NCBI RefSeq assembly: GCF_018310695.1
Contig: NZ_JAGXCY010000001.1
Span: 186,001 to 250,000 of the forward strand
Length of the DNA: 64,000 nt
Source of the DNA: Paenibacillus sp. Marseille-Q4541
GTDB taxonomy: Bacteria; Bacillota; Bacilli; Paenibacillales; Paenibacillaceae
Direction: 5' to 3'
The notes under the pieces are model-generated. The model was not told the origin of the DNA and made no database searches. It saw only the letters and a list, made by a program, of their open reading frames with translations. Made by a program: the position numbers and the translations under genes. Below, piece after piece: positions 26,812 through 35,989 of this stretch. Numbering within the stretch: position 1 is the first letter of the stretch; the number at the start of each line of letters is the position of its first letter.

Positions 26812-28926
26812 TTACTCATTTATTGGGTTTGGAAGTGGTGCAATAAGTAGGTTCACCGGTAGACTACTTGCCGGCGCTGCAGTCAGAAGAATTTCCACTT
26901 TACGCTCATAGTCGCCTGTCCGATATAGAACTGCCTGTTCATGAGGCGCCTTCACAGCTCCTCCTGAATAAAGCGGGGTGATCTCACCATTTACCATGGC
27001 GTAACCCGTGTAGGTACCCCCTCTTGGATTAAAGGAGATCAACGTGTTTGGTGCGACACGATCCAAAGTAATTTTATACAATACACCAAAATTTCCGGAG
27101 TTAGAAGCTCCTACACCGACCATTGGGTCTATCCCGGACAGATTTGGGTCATCTTTATTGTCTCCGAGTACGAGTCGCTGTGGTTCTTCTCCAAGCCGCT
27201 CGCTATACTTAATTTCTCTTGTTGCATTCGGATAAGTTCCACGGTTATGAACTCCATCCCGATCTAGGATTGGAAGTGTATTCACTACTTTCAGTGGATC
27301 TAGACTTTCGTCAATAATCACAACTCTATATTCAATAGGATAATCGCTATATACATCAGAGAATAAAGAAATAATCTCACGCTGTTTCATACTGGTCTTG
27401 CTCACATCCGTTAGGATGAGTTTGCTTTCTCCTGGTTTTAATGTAGTAGTCGATCGCTTCGAATCATCCTGCATGGATGCAAAATACCGCTGCACTGCAT
27501 TTTTACCTGCTGCCTGCGCGATTGTCGTAGGCCCAGCAAACCCTAAATTTTCTGTCTGCACAGTGGCTGTAGCTGAATTTTTATTCGTCGCTACGACGTA
27601 CATCTTCACTTTTTTGCCGGTGTTATTCAGATGATGAAGTAAGAACCGGGTGTTCCCAACAACCGTATCCTTATAAACGATCCCTTCCTTGTTTACCGTT
27701 TCCGGGCTGTTGCTCCGAATTAACGTACTCGGTTGATCACTATACGTATAGTTCACTTTTGACCATGTAGGCACAACAGAACCGTCAAATGAAAATTTCT
27801 CACCGATAGGGGTAAATAACTGATTAAACTCAGTGACCGTATAGAGCGTTTCATTCGTAATAGTGATCGTTTTCTCATAAGTGTTTGTAAGCCCTTTATT
27901 ATCGGTTACTTTCAGACTGATGGTTTTAGGACCTGGGGTAAAAAAGGCCTGCGCGTTATTACTCCATTCCGTTTTAGCAATGGCCTCATCATCAGAACTC
28001 TGATCAGTGTATGTTATTGGCTCACCCATCTTATATTGTTCTTTATCCGTCACAAACTGCGCTACTGGCCGTTGATTAGGACGTAGGACGTTAACCGAGA
28101 TCGAATAAGGATCACTCCAAGTTCCGCTCGAATCTTGTACATAGTATTTGACTGTATATTTACCAGGCGCTTCAAATACATCCTTTTTCCCTTCCCAACG
28201 CTCATTAATGATGGGCAGTCCTTTTGGAGAAAAAGCTTCTGACTTGTACGTTACAGCTTGTCCTGCATATACCTCAGAAGGCGACACGCTAAATTTGGCA
28301 ACTGGCTTTGTAGATAAGTTCATAATAATTTGTTTATTAATGTTATCTACACTATAACTGATCCCCAGCGCCTGAGTTATAGCTGTAAGCGGCACCATAA
28401 ATGTATTTTGGGTCTGATAGGATGTTCCTTTCATCGTTTTGGAAACACCGTTGACCTTATATTGATTGCTATTCGTTTTAAAAATCAACTCATTAGAACC
28501 TTGAATGATGCTCGTTTCTTTGGTTGTATTGTTATATATAACACGGTATCCTACTCGATCCACCAGTGCACGGATTGGCACATAGGATACTCCACTTTTC
28601 ACCTGCATCGGTTGCGGTGCAAAGTAAGTTACACCGTCTTGAATCATTTTAGTACTGTTGTAAAAAAGGATAAGTTGACTACTACTTTGTGGCTGCACCT
28701 CTGGAACCACAGGATCTTCCGAATCTTCTTCAGCATCTGAAATTTCTTTCACATCAGTAACATTTGAATCCACTTCTCCGTACACATCAGTTGTTACCGC
28801 TTCTTTCGGAGATACTTCTTCTGTACCTTGTTCTATCTCTCCCGGTACTGCACTTGCCGGGTAAGCCGCTGCAACTTGTGTAGAAACTGCTAATAAGGTA
28901 AGCAGCGTTATTTTCTTAAAGTTCAT
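26812..28926 (-). CDS. Large secreted stalk-domain and PKD-repeat protein
   Basis: This is a secreted protein of about 704 residues. It has a signal peptide (about 1-26, ending YPASA), an acidic Val/Glu/Ser-rich spacer (about 28-80) and copper-amine-oxidase-N-like stalk repeats (about 90-205, with KSGVSYVPIRALVDRVGYRV). Two PKD-like beta domains follow (about 210-375; FSVSPSEVYAG and FVTDKEQYKMGEPITYTDQS), then a long beta-rich C-terminal region with no identified catalytic residues. It is probably surface-attached or exported and acts in binding or scaffolding; the ligand is unknown. The frame is open upstream to 28971, but AAGGAG lies 7 bases before the ATG at 28926. No neighbour suggests its role. 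Confidence 0.8.
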   Translation of the reverse strand: MNFKKITLLTLLAVSTQVAAAYPASAVPGEIEQGTEEVSPKEAVTTDVYGEVDSNVTDVKEISDAEEDSEDPVVPEVQPQSSSQLILFYNSTKMIQDGVTYFAPQPMQVKSGVSYVPIRALVDRVGYRVIYNNTTKETSIIQGSNELIFKTNSNQYKVNGVSKTMKGTSYQTQNTFMVPLTAITQALGISYSVDNINKQIIMNLSTKPVAKFSVSPSEVYAGQAVTYKSEAFSPKGLPIINERWEGKKDVFEAPGKYTVKYYVQDSSGTWSDPYSISVNVLRPNQRPVAQFVTDKEQYKMGEPITYTDQSSDDEAIAKTEWSNNAQAFFTPGPKTISLKVTDNKGLTNTYEKTITITNETLYTVTEFNQLFTPIGEKFSFDGSVVPTWSKVNYTYSDQPSTLIRSNSPETVNKEGIVYKDTVVGNTRFLLHHLNNTGKKVKMYVVATNKNSATATVQTENLGFAGPTTIAQAAGKNAVQRYFASMQDDSKRSTTTLKPGESKLILTDVSKTSMKQREIISLFSDVYSDYPIEYRVVIIDESLDPLKVVNTLPILDRDGVHNRGTYPNATREIKYSERLGEEPQRLVLGDNKDDPNLSGIDPMVGVGASNSGNFGVLYKITLDRVAPNTLISFNPRGGTYTGYAMVNGEITPLYSGGAVKAPHEQAVLYRTGDYERKVEILLTAAPASSLPVNLLIAPLPNPINE

Positions 28927-29030
28927 TCTCCGACTCCTTTTGTATCCATTTTTGTATATATCCCTTAACATGTCATAGTATTAGACGCGAACAGCTCCGA
29001 AAAGTTGCTCCCCTTTTATCATGAATGAAC

Positions 29031-29082
29031 AAAAACAGCACTTCTTTGACATGAATCTTCACATCAAAGAGTGCTGTTTTTG
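29031..29082 (-). terminator. Terminator of the YesN-type regulator gene
   Basis: A long stem, AAAACAGCACT with AGTGCTGTTTT and inner TTTGA/TCAAA pairing, is followed by a U-run on both strands. It lies about 20 bases after the regulator's stop codon. Confidence 0.85.
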
Positions 29083-29102
29083 TTGTTTTATCATTCTTTA
29101 CA

Positions 29103-30710
29103 TTAATTTATTAGTGTGGGCATTTCTGCATTAGCAACCATCATCTCACGATATTCTGAAGGTTTCATACCGTAATGTTTGTGGAATACCTTAGAGAAAT
29201 AACGGCGTTCTCTGTATCCAACAGAAGCACCAATAGAAGCAATACTGCGATCTGTGCTAGCAAGTAATTTCTTTGCTGTTTCCATTCTTTCTTTCGTAAT
29301 ATATTCCACAAATGTTACTCCAAAGTGACTTTTGAACAGCTGGCAAAAATAGCTAGGGCTAATATTCAGCTGATCTGCCATTTCCTCAATCCCCAGATCC
29401 TGATCTAGCCGAGAAGCAATATAATCTTTAGCGGAAGATACAAGGGAACCTGCCGATCTTCTTGGTTGCTCTTCACCACAAGCTTCTGCCAATGTCAGAG
29501 CGAGTTCATAAAATTCTCTTAATGTAAGAGGCTGAAGCATCACATTCCATATTTTTTCTTCAGCTTCTGGTTTCAACACACGCATTTCATGCATTTCGCG
29601 CAACATATGAACAACAACATAATGAAAATATTTTACTGCCTTTCCCGAAAGACCGTTCGAGTTCTGACAAATAACGTTGTACAACTGTTGTAAAATGTTC
29701 AAAATTTCATTTTTATTTTGATGTCTTATTCCAAGTGTCAATCGATCTGACCAAGCACGGGACATCCAGTCGTCCTCTTCTATAGACAAATCTTTACGTA
29801 GGGTAAGATGTTCCGGCTGTTCCACAAGCATCACCGCCTGTTGTGCTTTTAGGTACTGTTCCGCAAGCAATGAGAAGACAACTTCTTCTCCCTCGGAATA
29901 TAAACGTACGTGCATACCAGCTTCTTCTTCAAATGTTTGTTTTAACTCGCTCATTCGCTCTTGAATGGTGTCTCGTCTGATTTTATCGAATAGAGAACGA
30001 TGCTCAATGACGATACACCATTCACCTTCTCTCGTCTGAATGACAATACCTGGAGGTACAAGACTTGCGAGTTTCTTTTCCAATGCCTCACGGACATTTT
30101 CGTGCCAAATTTTACGTTCCTGATCACTCCAAAACATAGCTCTTCGGAAGTAATCTTGTGCATCCAGTAATATAAGTGTGTAAAGACTTTTCTCCTCATC
30201 TGTACCAGACTGTGGAACACATGGATTGGGACTTTCAGACTCCCCAAGAAGCAATTCAAGCAACCATTTCCGTCTGATCCAGTTACTCATCTGCTCTTGT
30301 TGTTGAGAGCCTTCCTGCTCCTTCATTTTCCTTGCCTGAATATTCTCAGCCAACTGGCCGATGGTTTGTTCCAACTCTATATAATCGATAGGCTTGCATA
30401 TGTACTCCTTAACTCCTTGTTGGAGAGCAAGCCTTGCATATTCAAACTCTTGATAACCAGTTAGCAGCAATATTTCGCCATTCCCACCCTGGTCACGATA
30501 CTGCTTTATGAAAGTCAGCCCATCCATTATTGGCATACGAATATCACATAGTATTAAGTCAGGATCATAATGAGCAACAAGTTCAAGTGCTTCGCTGCCT
30601 GTTCGCGCGGTACCGGCAATTTCTATCCCTAATGTTTCCCAGGAAATAAATTCAGTCAGGTTATCCAGAATCGGTTGTTCATCGTCAACAAGCAATACAT
30701 TCAGATTCAT
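29103..30710 (-). CDS. Response regulator of YesN/AraC type
   Basis: This 535-residue regulator has an N-terminal receiver domain (1-120) with the acidic pair at DD9-10 and the phospho-acceptor Asp56 (LILCDIRMPIMDG). A central region of unassigned fold (about 130-420) and a C-terminal AraC-type double helix-turn-helix (about 430-530; LGIEEMADQLNISPSYFCQL and ATDRS-type second helix region) follow. The upstream kinase gene overlaps it by 4 bases. Such pairs control neighbouring sugar-uptake genes, here the transporter at 32574-35794 by inference. Response to an external sugar is expected but the ligand is not visible. Confidence 0.92.
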   Translation of the reverse strand: MNLNVLLVDDEQPILDNLTEFISWETLGIEIAGTARTGSEALELVAHYDPDLILCDIRMPIMDGLTFIKQYRDQGGNGEILLLTGYQEFEYARLALQQGVKEYICKPIDYIELEQTIGQLAENIQARKMKEQEGSQQQEQMSNWIRRKWLLELLLGESESPNPCVPQSGTDEEKSLYTLILLDAQDYFRRAMFWSDQERKIWHENVREALEKKLASLVPPGIVIQTREGEWCIVIEHRSLFDKIRRDTIQERMSELKQTFEEEAGMHVRLYSEGEEVVFSLLAEQYLKAQQAVMLVEQPEHLTLRKDLSIEEDDWMSRAWSDRLTLGIRHQNKNEILNILQQLYNVICQNSNGLSGKAVKYFHYVVVHMLREMHEMRVLKPEAEEKIWNVMLQPLTLREFYELALTLAEACGEEQPRRSAGSLVSSAKDYIASRLDQDLGIEEMADQLNISPSYFCQLFKSHFGVTFVEYITKERMETAKKLLASTDRSIASIGASVGYRERRYFSKVFHKHYGMKPSEYREMMVANAEMPTLIN

Positions 30711-32533
30711 GGTCTATCCCCCCACTCGTTTTTGGGCAATATACATCGGATGGCAGTTCCATAACCTTTTGAAGAACAGATGAAAATTCCATAATGATCC
30801 CCGTATTGGATACGAATACGATCTGCTACACTTCTTACACCGAGCCCGCGTCTTTCTGACATAACAGGACTATTTAATTTGGCTTGATGTTCAGACCATT
30901 CGGCTGATTCTTTTAGCATGTATTCGAAACGGTTCAAAACTTCATTATCCATACCAAGTCCGTTGTCCTCTACTTGCAAAACAACTTTCCCCATTTCTTC
31001 CCATGCACTGACCTTAATTTGACCCTTATAATCGATTCCTTCAAAACCATGCTGTATACTATTTTCCACCAGCGGTTGCAGCGTAAGTTTCAGAATCGGA
31101 AAAGATTCGAGCCCATAAGGGATATCAATATCGTATTCAAACAGGTCTGGAAAACGATACTTTTGAATCTCAAGATAACTCTTAAGATGCTTCACTTCTT
31201 CTTTAATCGTGATTTCTTCTTTATCCTGAATACTAATCCGTAAAATACTGCCGAGCCTCGTCACCATCTCACTGACCTTGCGACCTTCACCACGAAGTGC
31301 AAGACCGTTAATCGATTCGAGTGTATTGAATAAAAAGTGAGGTTTGATCTGTGCTTGAAGCACTCTCAGTTCTGCACTTGTTTTTTGCATTTGTTCTGCC
31401 TTCACTCTGGAGAATAAACCGCTTATTTTATCCATCAGGTCATTAAATCCCTGAGCTAGTAGTTGCATTTCATCATAACCTTTACCTTCCACTCTAGCGC
31501 TAAAGTCACCACTTTCCACTCTTCGCATAAATCGAACAAGTACGGCTATGGTACCCGTAATTCGGTTCATGAACAGAATGTTAAACATGAGTGCGGCGAG
31601 CAAACAAGCTAAAATGATAATGACATACCACTTGGCCAAGGCGGTTGTTTCCTGAGACAATGACTTCCAGGACGTGACAGATACCAGATGCCAAGGAGAA
31701 TCCTTCATCTGATAAGAGGAAACAATACTTTCCTTGCCATCAAACCTTGATTTGAAACTATCGTACCCTTTGGAAAAAGGTTGATCCTGTTTCATCAGTT
31801 CTGACATACGCTGCCCCTGATAAGTCTTTGATGGATCATAAACGATAAGCCCGTCGTCATTCACCATCATGAAATCAGTATCTTGAGCACCACTCATACT
31901 AAGATTCCGAAAAATTCGATCAATTTCCCAGTTTTGAATTTGGACTACAAGAATTCCTATGTTTTGAAAGAAACTTAATTCTTTAATCAATCTGATTTGT
32001 GTAAATACAGGTTCGCTTCCTGTAAATTCTGGATATTCAAGTGGTGCAATCCACCTCGGAACCCCATTCAGTTTTATCACTTCATCATATAAGGAGTGCT
32101 TTTTAAATTGTTCAAAAGGCAACGTATTGAAGTTTTCTTTAGTAAAAATGGAAACAATGCGGTTTCCAGGCGATGGTTGAAGGTTATAAAGAAAAGCATA
32201 ACTGATCGCCGGATAGTTATAGAGCAGGCTGCGAAAATTCCGCTGACTCGCGTTCAGGGACAATTGATCTCCTTCTCCGAGATTCACAGGATTATCCGCC
32301 GTAAGAGCCATATGAAAGACAGAGGTTGCGATACCATTATCGGTTACATTATTCATTTCACGAAACACGTTCTCAATACTGTAACTGATAGATTTAAGCG
32401 AATACTCAGCCTGCTCACTATACTTTTTCTCAATTGTATGAGAAGTAACTAGAAAAGTACCTATTCCCATTGCACACATTGGAATTACAATTAAGGCAAG
32501 AAACGCCATATATAGTTTCATTCGAAGGTTCAT
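30707..32533 (-). CDS. Sensor histidine kinase of YesM type
   Basis: This 608-residue membrane kinase has membrane segments at about 7-28 and 302-323, with a large extracellular sensor domain (about 30-300) between them. A HAMP domain (about 325-375) and a HisKA_7TM-type kinase core follow. The phospho-acceptor His399 is in QIKPHFLFNTLESING, and the ATP-binding N and G boxes are in VENSIQHGFEG and VEDNGLGM. It passes phosphate to the response regulator whose start overlaps its stop by 4 bases. The AraC-type partner and nearby sugar transporter suggest sugar-dependent control. Confidence 0.92.
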   Translation of the reverse strand: MNLRMKLYMAFLALIVIPMCAMGIGTFLVTSHTIEKKYSEQAEYSLKSISYSIENVFREMNNVTDNGIATSVFHMALTADNPVNLGEGDQLSLNASQRNFRSLLYNYPAISYAFLYNLQPSPGNRIVSIFTKENFNTLPFEQFKKHSLYDEVIKLNGVPRWIAPLEYPEFTGSEPVFTQIRLIKELSFFQNIGILVVQIQNWEIDRIFRNLSMSGAQDTDFMMVNDDGLIVYDPSKTYQGQRMSELMKQDQPFSKGYDSFKSRFDGKESIVSSYQMKDSPWHLVSVTSWKSLSQETTALAKWYVIIILACLLAALMFNILFMNRITGTIAVLVRFMRRVESGDFSARVEGKGYDEMQLLAQGFNDLMDKISGLFSRVKAEQMQKTSAELRVLQAQIKPHFLFNTLESINGLALRGEGRKVSEMVTRLGSILRISIQDKEEITIKEEVKHLKSYLEIQKYRFPDLFEYDIDIPYGLESFPILKLTLQPLVENSIQHGFEGIDYKGQIKVSAWEEMGKVVLQVEDNGLGMDNEVLNRFEYMLKESAEWSEHQAKLNSPVMSERRGLGVRSVADRIRIQYGDHYGIFICSSKGYGTAIRCILPKNEWGDRP

Positions 32534-32573
32534 TTGGCATTTCTCCCTGTGTGCATCTTTACGTATATTAGGA

Positions 32574-33401
32574 TCAGCCCTTAACGCTGCCCGCTGTTAC
32601 GCCTTCAATGATTTGTTCTTGTAAAATCGCATAAATGATAATAACTGGAACGACACTATATACAATACCTGCAGACATTTGGGCGTAGTTCATTTGGTAT
32701 TGATCTCGGAACTGAACCATCCCTACAGGAAGCGTACGAAGAGAATCCGTAGATAAGAAATAGTTGGCAAGCAAGAACTCATTCCAGTTACCGAGGAAGT
32801 TAACAATGAATACGGTAACAATGGCAGGAATGGTAAGAGGTAACACTATTTTAGCAAAAATTCCAGGAGCCCTCAACCCGTCCATAACCGCTGCTTCTTC
32901 GATTTCACTAGGTAACGATCGCATGAATGCAGCAAGAATAATGATGGTAAACGGCAGTGCATTCGCGATGTAAGGAATGATCAGTGCTAGATGCGTATCC
33001 AGAATATTCATTTTCCGTACTAATAGATAGATAGGCAGCATAAGAGAGTTATTCGGGATAAGCATACCTACAAGAATAAGACTGAAGAATGCTACATTCC
33101 ATTTGCCATGCTTCATGCGTGTTACTGCAAAAGCAAACATCGCACCAAGCAAAATTGAAACGATGGAAGCCAAAATGGAGATATACATACTATTAATAAA
33201 ATAAGTGCCTATCTTCGCATTAACCCATGCTTCTACATAGTTGTTAAATACAAACTCTTTCGGAATTCCAAACGGATTCAGTGCGATTTCGTTATTATCT
33301 TTCTTAACAGAAGAGAAAATAACGAATAAAAATGGAAACAGAATGACGAGCAGATACCCTAGCAAAAAGATATGAGGGATTGATTTTTTTAGTTGTGTCA
33401 T
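32574..33401 (-). CDS. Carbohydrate ABC transporter permease (MalG type)
   Basis: This permease of about 275 residues has six membrane segments and the EAA loop EEAAVMDGLRAPGIFAKIVLPL that contacts the ATPase. It begins one base after the stop of the first permease gene; ATG at 33401 is preceded by AAAGGA at distance 12. A GTG at 33422 within the preceding gene is an alternative. It pairs with the MalF-type permease and binding protein as an importer. No ATPase gene is in the cluster, so a shared MsmX-like ATPase elsewhere is likely. Confidence 0.9.
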   Translation of the reverse strand: MTQLKKSIPHIFLLGYLLVILFPFLFVIFSSVKKDNNEIALNPFGIPKEFVFNNYVEAWVNAKIGTYFINSMYISILASIVSILLGAMFAFAVTRMKHGKWNVAFFSLILVGMLIPNNSLMLPIYLLVRKMNILDTHLALIIPYIANALPFTIIILAAFMRSLPSEIEEAAVMDGLRAPGIFAKIVLPLTIPAIVTVFIVNFLGNWNEFLLANYFLSTDSLRTLPVGMVQFRDQYQMNYAQMSAGIVYSVVPVIIIYAILQEQIIEGVTAGSVKG

Positions 33402-33402
33402 A

Positions 33403-34287
33403 TCAGTATTCAATCCTTTCACTACGGCGAGCTACGAGTAGCTGATAAAGAGCCGTCAGAATCAATGTAAAGATAAAGATGAGTACAGCGATGGTGTTAC
33501 CATAACCATATTTGAAGTTCGTGATTGCATATTTAATCATGTATGTTGCAAGGACATCCGTTGAACCTGCTGGTCCACCTTTGGTCATAACGATAACGAT
33601 ATCAGCTGCCTTCATAGCACCTGCAATAGATAACATAATAACTACCGAGATAATCGGTTTGATTAGCGGAAGAGTAATGTTGAGCGCTCTTTGAAGACGA
33701 GTTGCACCGTCAATTTCAGCTGCTTCGTCCAGATCACGCGGTATGGCCAAGATTGCTGCAAGCACCATAATGATGTAGAACCCAGTCCATTGCCATGCAT
33801 TCGTTAACAGGATCGAAAACATTGCATACTTCTCGTCTGATAACCAGTACAGCGGATCGATTCCGAAAAGGCCCAATATCTTGTTCAGCAATCCAATGTT
33901 AGGTTCATAAATAAAGCCCCACAAGATTCCGATAACGGCAGTTGACATAATAGAAGGTAAGAATACTGCTGTTTTGTATAAACCTTTTAATTTCTTAACG
34001 TTTGCGATGAGTAGAGAGAAAAAGACAATGAGTGGTACCTGAATAAAACAAGAAAATACGATAAACCATCCGTTGTTCTTAGCAGACTCCCAGAACCGTT
34101 CATCTCCGAAAGCTTTTGTATAATTGTCAAATCCAATAAACTTAGGGTTTGCAGATACTCCATTCCAGCTTGTAAAACTGTAATAGATCGAACTAAAAAT
34201 CGGGTAAATGAAAAACAGAACGAACAAAAGTAACGCTGGTAAAATAAATAGTGTGTAAACAAGTGGATTACGAAGTGATTTGTTCAT
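33403..34287 (-). CDS. Carbohydrate ABC transporter permease (MalF type)
   Basis: This permease of 294 residues has six membrane segments, opening NPLVYTLFILPALLLFVLFF, and the EAA loop LDEAAEIDGATRLQRALNIT. It forms the channel with the MalG-type partner. GGAGG stands 6 bases before the ATG. It follows the binding-protein gene after a terminator-like hairpin at 34362-34386, so binding protein is expected in excess over permease. The sugar imported is not evident. Confidence 0.92.
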   Translation of the reverse strand: MNKSLRNPLVYTLFILPALLLFVLFFIYPIFSSIYYSFTSWNGVSANPKFIGFDNYTKAFGDERFWESAKNNGWFIVFSCFIQVPLIVFFSLLIANVKKLKGLYKTAVFLPSIMSTAVIGILWGFIYEPNIGLLNKILGLFGIDPLYWLSDEKYAMFSILLTNAWQWTGFYIIMVLAAILAIPRDLDEAAEIDGATRLQRALNITLPLIKPIISVVIMLSIAGAMKAADIVIVMTKGGPAGSTDVLATYMIKYAITNFKYGYGNTIAVLIFIFTLILTALYQLLVARRSERIEY

Positions 34288-34361
34288 GCTGAACCTCCAA
34301 TAAACGAGCCCATAATGGTTATCCTATGTTGCTTTAATACCTAGATGAAAGAGTAGAAAAA

Positions 34362-34386
34362 ATACCCCGGACGCCGTCCGGGGTAC
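34362..34386 (-). terminator. Attenuating hairpin between binding protein and permease genes
   Basis: TACCCCGGAC and GTCCGGGGTA pair perfectly around GGC, followed by TTTTTT on the minus strand. It lies 20 bases after the binding-protein stop. Such hairpins lower permease expression or protect the upstream mRNA. Confidence 0.8.
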
Positions 34387-34408
34387 GTAGCCCTTTGTTA
34401 TCAATCTA

Positions 34409-35794
34409 TTATTCAGCTGCTGAGTTTGCTTCTTCCTGAACTTTTTGCAGATCTTCTGCCATTTTTTCAGGAGTTGTTTGACCACCAATCAGTTTTTGAA
34501 TTTGAATGTTACTGATTTCGGTAGTTACATCAGCCTGAACAAGAGAATCAAATGCCGGGAAGGAAGTTTCTGAAGCATTTAGAACTGCTACAATTTCTTT
34601 CGTAAGATCGTCGTTAATGTTTTTCGTAAGAACTTCTTCATCAAACTTCATAGCAGGCAGAACGCCATCCTCTACGAGCCCTCTGATTTGCATCTCTTCA
34701 TTGTAAAGATTTTTGATAAAAGATTTCACAGCTGCTAGTTTTTGTGGATCATCAGCTACAGAAGCTGCAAAACCATAACCGTTGTTTACGTCACGCATGA
34801 GAGAAGTTTGGTCACCTACGCCACCTTCGATTGCAGGAAGGTTAAAGAAACCAACTTTGCCAATCAAACCTTCACCGGATTGACCTTCTTTAAATACAGA
34901 AGATTTCCAAGTTCCGTCATACATAAGGATTGCTTCACCACTTGTGAACTGAGTTGTGTATTCAGCGTATTCGAATCCAAGCTCACCTTTTTTGAAGTAT
35001 CCATTGTTAACCCACTCTTGATACTTCGCGAAAGAGCTAACAACTGCTGGATCAGTCCATTTCGCTTCACCAGTTGCAAATTTATTCGTCACATCAGAAC
35101 CAGCGTAACGGGACCATAAATGGTTTGCCAGCATCAGAGGTACCCAACCCGCTTTGGAAGCACCAGCTAGAGGTACTTTGCCATCTGCTTTAATATCTGC
35201 AAGCTGTTGCTCAAGCTCAGCAAATGTTGTAGGCGCTTTCCATCCTTTGGAATCATAGTACTCTTTGTTATAGAAGAATCCTTCACCGGAACCACCGATT
35301 GGAAGACCGTAAACGTTTCCTTCATATGTAAACGGATCTAGAGATGAGAATTTGTCGGAGATGCCGAGTTCATCCAGAATTGGAGTCAAGTTAAGTAGCA
35401 TTCCTTCTTTAGCATATACTTTGGCATCCGGACTTCCGAAAAGATCGAAGATATCTGGTGGATTTCCTGCAGCCATTTCACCACGCAGTTTTTCTTTACG
35501 GTTTACATCTGAGTCCACACCATCCAGTGTAAAGGATGCTCCTTGAACTTCTTCTTCAACTTTTTTGATTACATCTTGCAAGATGGCCAAACGTTTTTGC
35601 TTGTCAGCCCCAACTTGCGTATGACGCAGAGTCATTTCAAATGGTTCAGTAGAAGCAGCTGGTGGTGTTTCCCCCGAAGTGCCCGGATCAGCAGCTGGAG
35701 TTTTTTCTGTACCACTACCACTACTACACGCGGCCAGAGTTAGTGATGCAGCAAGCATAATAGACATCATAGAACCAAACTTTTTCTTCAACAT
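34409..35794 (-). CDS. Extracellular sugar-binding lipoprotein
   Basis: This 461-residue family 1 solute-binding protein has a lipoprotein signal (Cys23 in LTLAAC) and an acidic Ser/Thr/Pro spacer (about 25-50). The periplasmic-binding fold includes GGSGEGFFYNKEYYD and NNGYGFAASVADDP. It captures an oligosaccharide or sugar for the two downstream permeases. GGGGAGGG stands 6 bases before the ATG. The promoter region (about 35850-35895) has a TATAAT-like -10 and a palindrome over the -35. The YesMN-type genes at 29103-32533 probably regulate it. Confidence 0.92.
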   Translation of the reverse strand: MLKKKFGSMMSIMLAASLTLAACSSGSGTEKTPAADPGTSGETPPAASTEPFEMTLRHTQVGADKQKRLAILQDVIKKVEEEVQGASFTLDGVDSDVNRKEKLRGEMAAGNPPDIFDLFGSPDAKVYAKEGMLLNLTPILDELGISDKFSSLDPFTYEGNVYGLPIGGSGEGFFYNKEYYDSKGWKAPTTFAELEQQLADIKADGKVPLAGASKAGWVPLMLANHLWSRYAGSDVTNKFATGEAKWTDPAVVSSFAKYQEWVNNGYFKKGELGFEYAEYTTQFTSGEAILMYDGTWKSSVFKEGQSGEGLIGKVGFFNLPAIEGGVGDQTSLMRDVNNGYGFAASVADDPQKLAAVKSFIKNLYNEEMQIRGLVEDGVLPAMKFDEEVLTKNINDDLTKEIVAVLNASETSFPAFDSLVQADVTTEISNIQIQKLIGGQTTPEKMAEDLQKVQEEANSAAE

Positions 35795-35857
35795 CTTGTG
35801 ACCCTCCCCTTAGATTCCTGTGTAATGGATGAAATTTACATCCGCTTTACAATTTTC

Positions 35858-35892
35858 ATTATAAAAACTTTTTGATTAGTCCGTAAGGACTA
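35858..35892 (-). promoter_or_regulatory. Promoter and palindromic element before the sugar-binding protein
   Basis: On the minus strand the -10 is TATAAT (35863-35858). Seventeen bases upstream a weak -35, TTACGG, falls inside the palindrome TAGTCCGTAAGGACTA (35877-35892; 6-base arms, 4-base centre). A regulator binding the palindrome would affect promoter access. Which regulator is unknown. Confidence 0.5.
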
Positions 35893-35931
35893 CATTTTAG
35901 TAATGGAGGGATAAAATCATCGAAAAACAAA

Positions 35932-35965
35932 AAAATCTCCCTTCTAATGTTAGAAAGGAGATTTC
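35932..35965 (-). terminator. Terminator of pflA
   Basis: AAATCTCC and TTCTAA pair with TTAGAA and GGAGATTT, followed by TTTTTTTGTTTTT on the minus strand. It lies about 25 bases after the pflA stop. Confidence 0.85.
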
Positions 35966-35989
35966 AACTTATTTGACAAAATAAATGAA

